Assembly (NCBI GenBank): GCA_028290225.1
Contig: JAQGKH010000031.1
Span: 1 to 6,128 of the forward strand
Reading direction: 5' to 3'
Origin: Devosia sp.
Lineage (GTDB): Bacteria > Pseudomonadota > Alphaproteobacteria > Rhizobiales > Devosiaceae
DNA length: 6,128 nt
Each line of letters starts with the position of its first letter. Position 1 is the stretch's first letter. The position numbers were made by a program, and so were the translations under genes. The notes beneath the pieces are model-generated. The model saw only the letters and a list, made by a program, of their open reading frames with translations, ran no database searches and was not told the DNA's origin. Positions 1 through 6,071 of this stretch are shown here, piece by piece.

Positions 1-1
1 G

Positions 2-460
2 GTATTGGCCCGCGAAGTTCTTGGCACCTTGCCCGATTTCTTTGCGGTCGAAAACTATCGTACCAGCGTCGAGCGCCGCCACAATGCCCAGGGCGAAGAA
101 GTCGTCGTAACCGAAGCAGTGGTCAAGATTCGCGTCGATGGCGAATTGTTGATGTCGGTGGCCGAGGGCAATGGCCCGGTCAATGCCCTCGACCTGGCCC
201 TGCGCAAGGACTTGGGGAAATTTTCCAGTCGCATCGAGGACTTGGTGCTGGTCGACTTCAAGGTTCGTATTCTGGACGGCGGCACGGGCGCGGTCACCCG
301 TGTACTGGTGGAAAGCCGGGACGGCACCGGCGAGCGCTGGCACACTATTGGCGTGTCGCCCAACATCATTGATGCTTCTTTTGAAGCATTGTATGAATCT
401 ATTACCTATAAGCTCTTGAAAACTGAAGCGGCAGCAGCCAAGGCACTCAACCGAGCCTGA
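2..460 (+). CDS. cimA: Citramalate synthase, C-terminal part (5' end outside window)
   Basis: This is the last ~152 codons of an alpha-isopropylmalate/citramalate synthase-family enzyme; the reading frame is open to the left edge, so the TTG at 5 is an internal codon. What remains is the C-terminal LeuA-type dimerisation and allosteric domain. Visible family marks are the AEGNGPVNALDLALRK stretch around residues 54-69 of the fragment, then VDFKVRILDGGTGAVTRVLVE, and a closing GVSPNIIDASFEALYES segment before a short Ala-rich tail. The closing segment is typical of bacterial citramalate synthases, which condense pyruvate with acetyl-CoA to (R)-citramalate for threonine-independent isoleucine synthesis in the cytoplasm. 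The TIM-barrel catalytic domain lies off the window, so substrate residues cannot be checked; a leuA-type 2-isopropylmalate synthase is the alternative, which I think less likely. The regulatory domain in this family usually binds the end-product amino acid. The gene lies 48 bases upstream of, and in the same frame as, the LysM-protein gene, so the two may be co-transcribed. Confidence 0.85.
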   Translation, partial: VLAREVLGTLPDFFAVENYRTSVERRHNAQGEEVVVTEAVVKIRVDGELLMSVAEGNGPVNALDLALRKDLGKFSSRIEDLVLVDFKVRILDGGTGAVTRVLVESRDGTGERWHTIGVSPNIIDASFEALYESITYKLLKTEAAAAKALNRA

Positions 461-498
461 TCGGGCTTTCCCCGAGCAAGAGCAGCTCTAATCGTCCT

Positions 499-503
499 GG
501 AGG
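499..503 (+). promoter_or_regulatory. Shine-Dalgarno site that decides the start of the LysM-protein gene
   Basis: The sequence GGAGG sits five bases before a CTG codon at 509. In that frame no ATG, GTG or TTG occurs between the cimA stop codon (458-460) and the TTG at 590. The TTG at 590 has no comparable purine-rich site in front of it. The site therefore supports initiation at CTG 509. Confidence 0.65.
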
Positions 504-508
504 ACAAA

Positions 509-2761
509 CTGGCCGACCCCACTCCGAACAAGCCCCTCGCGCTCACCATTGGAGCCGCAGCGGTCACGCTCGTCGTTATTGTCGGCGTCTTGTCCGGCCC
601 GTCGCTGGTCGAGTGCTTCAACAGCAGCGATGGCATGGGCCAGTGTCTGCGCGGCAAGATGACCGGTACCGGCATGGCTCCGGCCCCCACGGTCGCGACT
701 ACAGGGCCTGAGGCCACTGCCACACCGACCCAGGCCATGGCGGTAGCCCCCGGAGCGGCAACTGAAGCTGCGGCGACACCAGTGGCGCCCGAAGCGGTTG
801 TGGACGTTACCCCGCCGGTGAGCAGTGCATCGACTTCCGGAGATGCTGTTGTTGCCGCGACCTTTGGCCTACTTAGGGCCGAACCGGACGGCTCCGTGGT
901 CATAGCAGGCAGCGGCACGCCGGGCACGGAGGTCGAAGTATTTTCCGATGGCGCTCCGATCGGTCGGGCAAGCGTGGAATCCAGTGGTGATTGGGTCCTC
1001 GTGCCCCAGGCGCCGCTCCCCCCTGGCGGCACCGAGCTGACCCTTGCGGAAGTGGGCAAGGACGGGCACTCCAGCCAATCCTTTGTCGTTGTGATCGATG
1101 AAGAGCGCACCGCCGAGCCGCTGGTGGTTGCCAGCACCCCAGGCCAGGCGAGTGAAGTTCTGCAGGGCCTTGAACGGCCGGCTGCCGGAACCCAAACCCA
1201 AGTGGCCGCTGTGGACGCTCCTGCGGCCCCCACGGCGGCGCCTTCCGCCGCCGCGACAAATGCGGTTCCGCCGGCGACATCCTCCTCTGAGGAGGGCGCT
1301 GCCCGAGCAGACACTGTTGCTCCAACTCCGCCGGCCAGCACCCCGCAGCCTGCTCAGTCGGTAGCCGAAGCTCCGCTCGCCCCGGCTGGCGCGCCGACCG
1401 GGCCAGCAGCAGATGCGGCCCAGGCAGTACTGCCATTGGCACCCCCAGCGCCGGATGAAGCACCCCTTGCGCTTGCTGAGGCGCAAGCCGTGCCACCGGG
1501 CAACAACGTTCCCGTTATTGCTGCGCCAACTTCCGCGATGTCCGGGGAGGCCCTGACCGAAGCTGCGCCCCCTTCTGCGGCCCCACAAGCTACTGCCGCG
1601 CCAGAGCTGCCTGCGGCAACGCCCCCAACACCTCTTTCAGTGCCGGCGCCGCCCTCGGTGCCGGCTGTGGCTGCTGCGCCTGGCGCTGGCTCGGCCAGCC
1701 CGATCGTCCCGCAGCCGCAGGTATCGGCTGCGCCGCCGACTATTGACGCTATTGAAGTTGAAGCCGGGCGCACTTTTTTTGCCGGCAGCGGTCCGGAAGG
1801 CGGCACGGTGCGGCTATATGTTGATGACGCATTCATCGCCGATGCCACGGTGTCGGACGGGCGGTGGCTAGTGGAAAGCGGAAACGTCCTCACCAAGCCC
1901 AATCAGCGGATTCGCGTCGATCTGCTGGAGGGCGCCGATGCCAGCGTTGCGGCACGGGCCGAGGTGAACTTCGTTCTGGAACTGCCCGCGGCTACTGAAC
2001 CGACCGATGTGGCGGCCGTCGAACCGATAGCTCCACCGACAGGAGTGCCTGCACAAGACCAGGCGGAACCCAATGTTTCTGCGGCCAACGTCGAGCAGCC
2101 CGAGGCAGCTGGCGAAACGCTTGCAGCCGCAGCAACACCGATCACGCCGGCAGGGCAGCCAAGGCCTGTTCCCGAGCAAGCAATAACGGGTGCGGCCGCT
2201 CCAGCCACAGCACCCATCCCTGCTCAACCGGCGCCAGCCAGCGCGTCCAGTCCGTCCAGTGCCCCGATCATCGCCGCGCCGGCCGCACCGGCATTGCCGC
2301 AAGCCCCGGTCAATCCGGAACAGCCGGTCGCGACCGCTGCGCCCAAACGCGCGCCGGACGAACTGGGCAATGCTGCACAGCCACAGCTCGCTGGCACGGC
2401 ACCAGTGGCGACCACAGCCCATTCGAACCCGCCTGCCGCCGTGCTTGAGGCGCCCGCCCCGGCAACGCCGGACGAAGGCGCACAGGCAGCCTTGGCCGCG
2501 CCCGAACCTGACAACACAGTCGCGGCCGCTCCGGACGTGCCGACCATGATTGCCGTTCCGGTCGGGAGCGCCGAGGAGCATCGCTTTGCTTCGGGCAAGG
2601 CGATCATCCGGCGCGGTGACAATCTGTGGACCATCGCGCGTCGGGTTTATGGCGCGGGCATGAAATACACCACAATCTACCAAGCCAATACCGGTCAGAT
2701 CCGCGATCCCGACAGGATTTATCCGGGCCAGGTGTTCGATTTGCCCGAGGCTGGTCAGTAG
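509..2761 (+). CDS. Membrane-anchored Ala/Pro-rich protein with two Ig-like modules and C-terminal LysM domain
   Basis: Starting from CTG 509 the product is 750 residues. Residues 1-9 are short and polar with one Lys, and 10-28 form a hydrophobic helix (LALTIGAAAVTLVVIVGVL), which predicts an uncleaved anchor with the rest in the periplasm. Two cysteines follow at ~36 and 46 (ECFNSSDGMGQC), spaced for a possible disulfide. A first Ig-like beta module spans about 119-198 (FGLLRAEPDGSVVIAGSGTP onward), and a second about 412-493 (IDAIEVEAGRTFFAGSGPEG onward). Both share the pattern 'AGSG.pG..V.ly.D...ig.a.v...G.W.v'. Long Ala/Pro-rich, apparently disordered linkers separate them. Residues ~697-748 are a LysM domain (IIRRGDNLWTIARRVYG, then YTTIYQANTGQIRDPDRIYPGQVFDLP), which binds N-acetylglucosamine in peptidoglycan. 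The likely role is tethering the inner membrane to the cell wall or positioning a wall-associated factor; no catalytic domain is seen. A later start at TTG 590 would remove the anchor. The exact function is unknown. Confidence 0.85.
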   Translation: MADPTPNKPLALTIGAAAVTLVVIVGVLSGPSLVECFNSSDGMGQCLRGKMTGTGMAPAPTVATTGPEATATPTQAMAVAPGAATEAAATPVAPEAVVDVTPPVSSASTSGDAVVAATFGLLRAEPDGSVVIAGSGTPGTEVEVFSDGAPIGRASVESSGDWVLVPQAPLPPGGTELTLAEVGKDGHSSQSFVVVIDEERTAEPLVVASTPGQASEVLQGLERPAAGTQTQVAAVDAPAAPTAAPSAAATNAVPPATSSSEEGAARADTVAPTPPASTPQPAQSVAEAPLAPAGAPTGPAADAAQAVLPLAPPAPDEAPLALAEAQAVPPGNNVPVIAAPTSAMSGEALTEAAPPSAAPQATAAPELPAATPPTPLSVPAPPSVPAVAAAPGAGSASPIVPQPQVSAAPPTIDAIEVEAGRTFFAGSGPEGGTVRLYVDDAFIADATVSDGRWLVESGNVLTKPNQRIRVDLLEGADASVAARAEVNFVLELPAATEPTDVAAVEPIAPPTGVPAQDQAEPNVSAANVEQPEAAGETLAAAATPITPAGQPRPVPEQAITGAAAPATAPIPAQPAPASASSPSSAPIIAAPAAPALPQAPVNPEQPVATAAPKRAPDELGNAAQPQLAGTAPVATTAHSNPPAAVLEAPAPATPDEGAQAALAAPEPDNTVAAAPDVPTMIAVPVGSAEEHRFASGKAIIRRGDNLWTIARRVYGAGMKYTTIYQANTGQIRDPDRIYPGQVFDLPEAGQ

Positions 2762-2772
2762 CGCTCGTTCTT

Positions 2773-2795
2773 CCCCACCGCCTCAAGCGGTGGGG
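2773..2795 (+). terminator. Hairpin after the LysM-protein gene, probable terminator
   Basis: A perfect 9-bp stem (CCCCACCGC paired with GCGGTGGGG) with a five-base loop begins 11 bases after the LysM-gene stop codon. The following bases (ATTGGGCTT) are only weakly T-rich, so it may be a poor intrinsic terminator or a 3'-end stabilising hairpin. It separates the cimA-LysM block from the arsR-exporter block. Confidence 0.55.
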
Positions 2796-2802
2796 ATTGG
2801 GC

Positions 2803-2831
2803 TTGCACCCTTGCGCACCATCTTCTATCGC
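2803..2831 (+). promoter_or_regulatory. Weak candidate promoter and operator for the arsR-exporter operon
   Basis: TTGCAC at 2803-2808 lies exactly 17 bases before TATCGC at 2826-2831, a plausible -35/-10 pair although the -10 box is poor. An imperfect dyad (TGCAC, four bases, GCGCA at 2804-2817, one mismatch) overlaps the -35 box, where an ArsR repressor could block RNA polymerase. This is a reading of a 62-base gap by eye; binding is not shown. Confidence 0.25.
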
Positions 2832-2857
2832 TTGTTGCCGATCAAAGAAGTGGCCTC

Positions 2858-3178
2858 ATGCAAGACGACGATTTCGCCACCCTTATGCGGGCACTGGGTC
2901 ACCCGGTGCGCCTCAACATCCTGCGCATTCTCGTGCGCGAGCAGCAGCGGGAATGCTGCTGCTCGGATGTGACGGAGTCCCTGCCGCTGGCACAATCCAC
3001 GGTGTCCCAGCATATCAAGGTCCTGCTCGATGCCGGGCTGATCGAGCGCAAGCCGCGCGGCACCCGCAACTGCTATGTAGTGCAGCATGATCGGCTGCAG
3101 GCGCTCGGTAGCGCTTATGCCAGCATGTTGCAAACCCTTGGGGCCGTAGTCCCGGAGCGGGAATCGGAACCAGTCTGA
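2858..3178 (+). CDS. ArsR/SmtB-family transcriptional repressor with Cys-Cys-Cys motif
   Basis: This is a complete 106-residue winged-helix protein, the normal ArsR size. The N-terminal helix reads LMRALGHPVRLNILRIL (residues 9-25), the hallmark opening of the family. Residues 32-38 are ECCCSDV, at the place where ArsR/CadC proteins carry their alpha3 metal-binding cysteines. The recognition helix follows as LPLAQSTVSQHIKVLLDAGL (42-61), then the wing ERKPRGTRNCYVV (63-75), which contains a fourth cysteine at 72. Such proteins bind operator DNA as dimers and release it when a metal or oxidising ligand binds. A purine stretch AAAGAAG seven bases before the ATG serves as ribosome binding site. 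The stop codon overlaps the exporter start (TGATG), so the two are translated together and the exporter is its most likely target. The inducer cannot be read from sequence: C33-C35 could bind soft metals such as As(III), Cd or Zn, or sense thiol oxidation. Confidence 0.88.
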   Translation: MQDDDFATLMRALGHPVRLNILRILVREQQRECCCSDVTESLPLAQSTVSQHIKVLLDAGLIERKPRGTRNCYVVQHDRLQALGSAYASMLQTLGAVVPERESEPV

Positions 3179-5070
3179 TGTCTAATGACCAGAATGCCAA
3201 ATCGTCCGTGAACGCGGACGAGGGCTCTGTCTTCACCACAATTCGCAATCTTTGGATCTATATGTGGCCGCAGGATCGGCCCGATCTCCGGCTGCGGGTC
3301 GTGCTAGCTATCGCCGCCCTGCTGCTGTCCAAGGTCGCAACCACCCTCGTTCCCTTTGCCTATAAGGGGATTGTCGATAGTCTCGATGCTTCGCAGCCCA
3401 ACAACACACTGGTCATGGGCTTGGCCGTGCCGATCGTGCTGGTGATCGCCTATGGCCTTGGCAATGTCGTCGACGCCGGGTTCCAGCAATTGCGCGATGT
3501 GCTGTTTGCCAGTGTCGGCCAGAACGCCGTGCGCAAGCTCGCTTTCCGCACCTTCAACCATGTGCACCAGCTTTCGCTGCGTTTTCATCTGGCGCGGCGC
3601 ACCGGTGGGCTGAGCCGCGTCATCGAGCGCGGCACCAAGGGCATCGAAGCGATCGTCCGCTTCACCATGCTCAACATTGTCCCCACGCTCGTGGAGTTCG
3701 TGATCACCGCGGTGATTTTCGTGTCGATGTTCGGCGTCAGCTATCTCGGCATCCTGGTGGTGACCATCTGGGGCTATCTCTACTTCACCATCAAGGCTTC
3801 CAACTGGCGCATAGCCATCCGGCGCGACATGAACAGCAGCGATACCGATGCCAATTCCAAGGCCATCGACAGCATGCTGAACTTCGAAACAGTCAAGTAT
3901 TTCGGCAACGAGAAGATGGAAGCCGAGCGCTATGACCGCGCCATGGCTGGCTATGAACGCTCCGCCATCCGCATCTGGACCTCGCTTGGTGTCCTGAATT
4001 TCGGCCAGGCGGTCATCTTCTATGGCGGGTTCATCATCATCAGCGTCATGGCGGTGAACGGCGTGATGAACGGCTCGCTGACGCTGGGCGACTTCGTGCT
4101 GCTCAATACCTTCCTGATGCAGATTTACCGGCCGCTGAACTTCATCGGCTTTGTATACCGCGAACTGCGCCAAGGCCTCACCGATATCGAGGAAATGTTC
4201 AAGCTTCTCGAGCAACCCGCTGAAATCATCGACAAGCCTGATGCCAGGCCATTGTCGATCAGCGGCCCCGTGATCCGCTTTGATCATGTCAGCTTCCATT
4301 ACGACCCTGATCGGCCCATCCTCAAGGATGTGAGCTTCACGGTTCCGGCAGGCAAGACGGTTGCCATTGTCGGGCCGACCGGTGCGGGCAAGTCCACGAT
4401 CTCGCGACTGCTTTATCGCTTCTATGATGTTACGGGGGGCTCGATCACCATCGACGGGCAGGACCTGCGCGACATTACGCAGAATAGCCTGCGCGCCGCC
4501 ATCGGCATGGTGCCGCAGGATACCGTGCTGTTCAACGACACCATTGGCTACAACATCGAATATGGCCGTCCCGGCGCCAGCGAGCAGGAAGTGCGTGACG
4601 CAGCGGCGATGGCACAGGTCGGCGCCTTCATCGAGACGCTGCCCAAGGGCTACGAGACCCCGGTAGGCGAGCGCGGTCTCAAGCTCTCGGGCGGCGAAAA
4701 GCAGCGCGTGGCGATTGCCCGCACGATCCTGAAGGCTCCCCCGATCCTGATCCTCGATGAGGCCACATCCGCTCTCGACACCAAGACCGAGCGGGACATC
4801 CAGTCGGCCCTCGATATCGTTTCGGCCAATCGCACCACGGTGGTGATCGCACACCGGCTGTCCACCGTGATCAACGCCGACGAGATCCTGGTGCTGCGCA
4901 GCGGGACCGTGGCCGAGCGCGGCAGCCATCGCGAACTACTTGCCCAGGGCGGTCTTTATACCCAGATGTGGGATCGCCAGCGCGAAGCTACCGAAGCCGA
5001 GGAAAAGCTGCGGCAAACCGCCAACGATCCCGATGGCTTTGTCAAAACGGCCAAGTCAGCCGCCGAATAA
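3178..5070 (+). CDS. Atm1-type ABC exporter (fused membrane and ATPase domains)
   Basis: This complete 630-residue half-transporter acts as a homodimer in the inner membrane. The membrane domain spans about residues 38-325 with six predicted helices (roughly 40-60, 78-98, 163-184, 187-205, 272-295, 303-325). The ATPase domain contains Walker A GPTGAGKST (399-407), Q-loop Q447, signature LSGGEKQ (503-509), Walker B ILILDE (523-528, catalytic E528), D-loop SALD (531-534) and H-loop H559, so it looks fully active. The stretch YRPLNFIGFVYREL (317-330) is typical of the Atm1/ABCB7/HMT1 group. Y200, R211, R215, N274 and Q277 fit, at a constant +5 offset, the glutathione-contacting positions I recall for Novosphingobium Atm1 (Y195, R206, R210, N269, Q272). 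It therefore probably exports glutathione disulfide, glutathione-metal conjugates or related persulfides, giving metal tolerance. The start overlaps the arsR stop by one base and has no strong ribosome site of its own, which suggests translational coupling. A lipid or drug exporter is a less likely alternative. Confidence 0.92.
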   Translation: MSNDQNAKSSVNADEGSVFTTIRNLWIYMWPQDRPDLRLRVVLAIAALLLSKVATTLVPFAYKGIVDSLDASQPNNTLVMGLAVPIVLVIAYGLGNVVDAGFQQLRDVLFASVGQNAVRKLAFRTFNHVHQLSLRFHLARRTGGLSRVIERGTKGIEAIVRFTMLNIVPTLVEFVITAVIFVSMFGVSYLGILVVTIWGYLYFTIKASNWRIAIRRDMNSSDTDANSKAIDSMLNFETVKYFGNEKMEAERYDRAMAGYERSAIRIWTSLGVLNFGQAVIFYGGFIIISVMAVNGVMNGSLTLGDFVLLNTFLMQIYRPLNFIGFVYRELRQGLTDIEEMFKLLEQPAEIIDKPDARPLSISGPVIRFDHVSFHYDPDRPILKDVSFTVPAGKTVAIVGPTGAGKSTISRLLYRFYDVTGGSITIDGQDLRDITQNSLRAAIGMVPQDTVLFNDTIGYNIEYGRPGASEQEVRDAAAMAQVGAFIETLPKGYETPVGERGLKLSGGEKQRVAIARTILKAPPILILDEATSALDTKTERDIQSALDIVSANRTTVVIAHRLSTVINADEILVLRSGTVAERGSHRELLAQGGLYTQMWDRQREATEAEEKLRQTANDPDGFVKTAKSAAE

Positions 5071-5131
5071 GGGCAAGGCGGCATCACTGCGGGGCTCGCC
5101 GCGAGCACTAAACCCCGCAGTGACTTTGCCC
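5071..5131. terminator. Long inverted repeat directly after the exporter stop codon
   Basis: An 11-bp perfect stem (TCACTGCGGGG at 5084-5094 with CCCCGCAGTGA at 5113-5123) encloses a smaller hairpin (CTCG/CGAG, 5095-5105). It is flanked by outer pairing of GGGCAA (5071-5076) with TTGCCC (5126-5131). The structure starts at the base after the TAA. There is no U-tract after the main stem, so Rho-independent termination is uncertain; it may instead protect the mRNA 3' end. Confidence 0.5.
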
Positions 5132-5327
5132 GATATCAGCGACAGGGCTGAGCTTGTGAGCTCCGCCGGTGCTTATGAACTCATGAGAGGGCAGGGGGTC
5201 GGTGTGGCGTGTCCCAGCATGAGCAGGCACTCCTGTGCCGGGCAACAGCCGGCCTCGCCCCAGTTGCAATGCAGCAGGCGATCTCGCCTGCGGGCGGTCG
5301 CGACCGTTATCCTCTGGCCTTGGCAAC
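5132..5327. other. Convergent intergenic region with no gene seen
   Basis: This stretch between the two convergent transcription units shows no tRNA, no recognisable riboswitch and no reading frame with a ribosome site or family resemblance. It does hold several dyads: GAGCT-TGTG-AGCTC (5150-5163), GGCAC-TCCT-GTGCC (5226-5239) and a perfect 12-bp palindrome CGGTCGCGACCG (5295-5306). Together with the flanking hairpins this may simply be a transcript-end region. Confidence 0.5.
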
Positions 5328-5356
5328 AAAAAAGGCCCGCATTGCTGCGGGCCTTT
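5328..5356 (-). terminator. Intrinsic terminator of the RND permease gene
   Basis: A perfect 10-bp stem (AAAGGCCCGC at 5331-5340 with GCGGGCCTTT at 5347-5356) has a six-base loop. Read on the - strand it ends in a run of six T (5333-5328), and it begins 20 bases after the permease stop codon. On the + strand only TTT follows the stem, so it could also act as a weaker terminator for the exporter operon. Confidence 0.88.
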
Positions 5357-5375
5357 CTCGACTATCCAGGCACCC

Positions 5376-6071
5376 TTATTCAGCCGCTTCTGGCCGTGGG
5401 CTCGTCGTGTTGTTGCCGCCCTTGAGCCCGGCATCGGGGCTGACCATGTAGCGGCGCGCCCCATCGGCGCCCTCTGGGATCTCGATTGCCATGCCATCGA
5501 ACCCGGCTGGAACCGCAGCCTGGGGGCGGCGGCGGAAGGGGCTGGCCACAGCGCTGCGGAGCCGCCCGAACTGGTGCCCAACCCACTTGATCTGGCGCCA
5601 CAGCACCGTGGGTGCCACCACCATCACCGGCACCATGATCAAGGTCAGTGCCGTGGAGATGAACAGCCCCGACACCAGCGCCGCCGACAGGTGCGTGAAC
5701 CAGGCACCGGCCAACCCGCCGAGCACGATTTCCCGGCGGATGAAGTCGAACTCGATATTGATCGCCATCGGGATGACGCCAAGAGCCGTCACCGTCGCGG
5801 TCAGCAGCACCGGCCGCACACGCTGGGCGGTGGTGATCAACATGGCCTTGATCGGCTCCACACCCTGTTCGCGGTTGTACTCGTTATAGGTGTCGATCAG
5901 CACGATGCCGTTTTTCACCACGATGCCTGCCAAGGCCACGATGCCAAGGCCCGTCATGACGAACGAGAAGCTCATCCCGGTCACCGACATGCCCAGCAGC
6001 ACGCCACCGATCGACATCACCACGGTCGAGAGCGTCACCAGCACCTGGTAGAAGCTGTTGTACTCGAGCAT
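5376..6071 (-). CDS. RND-family efflux transporter permease, C-terminal fragment
   Basis: The visible 231 residues are the C-terminal quarter of a protein that is usually just over 1,000 residues long. Numbering from the right edge, four membrane helices fit TM9-TM12: about 8-30, 36-60, 88-104 and 125-152. Family marks include EYNSFYQ at 3-9, GIVVKNGIVLID (49-60, the TM10 region of HAE-type pumps) and AQRVRPVLLTATVTALGVIP (82-101). These proteins work as trimers in the inner membrane. They use the proton gradient to drive drugs, metals or lipids outward with a periplasmic adaptor and an outer membrane channel. Substrate-binding periplasmic loops and the proton-relay TM4 lie outside the window, so substrate class cannot be set. 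After TM12 a ~78-residue basic, then Gly/Pro-rich soluble tail follows (SPFRRRPQAAVPAG, later EIPEGADGARRYMVSPDAGL), longer than usual. The ATG at 6069-6071 is not a real start: the gene is cut by the adapter joined at 6072. Confidence 0.88.
   Translation of the reverse strand: MLEYNSFYQVLVTLSTVVMSIGGVLLGMSVTGMSFSFVMTGLGIVALAGIVVKNGIVLIDTYNEYNREQGVEPIKAMLITTAQRVRPVLLTATVTALGVIPMAINIEFDFIRREIVLGGLAGAWFTHLSAALVSGLFISTALTLIMVPVMVVAPTVLWRQIKWVGHQFGRLRSAVASPFRRRPQAAVPAGFDGMAIEIPEGADGARRYMVSPDAGLKGGNNTTSPRPEAAE

Noticed and set aside
2..460. 2-isopropylmalate synthase (leuA) instead of citramalate synthase
   Set aside because: The GVSPNIIDASFEALYES ending fits citramalate synthases better, though the missing catalytic domain leaves a small doubt.
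461..475. Short hairpin TCGGG-CTTTC-CCCGA just after the cimA stop codon
   Set aside because: Only five pairs and no T-run; too weak to call a terminator, and the 48-base gap favours read-through into the LysM gene.
406..1341. 311-codon open frame antisense to the LysM-protein gene
   Set aside because: Ala/Gly/Ser-rich complement of an Ala/Pro-rich coding sequence; no ribosome site or domain seen.
2626..3090. 154-codon + frame bridging the LysM end and arsR
   Set aside because: It crosses a hairpin and overlaps two well-supported genes in another frame, with no family resemblance.
3304..4929. 541-codon open frame antisense to the exporter
   Set aside because: It lies wholly opposite a gene with every ABC motif intact, has a His/Asp/Gly-rich composition typical of a high-GC shadow frame, and resembles no family.
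5132..5327. Possible structured RNA or riboswitch
   Set aside because: Several dyads are present, but no conserved riboswitch core, no T-loop as in tRNA, and no downstream gene on either strand for it to control.
5209..5451. Possible small + strand gene between the convergent units
   Set aside because: No convincing ribosome site, it runs across the RND terminator and into the antisense RND coding end, and its product looks like nothing known.
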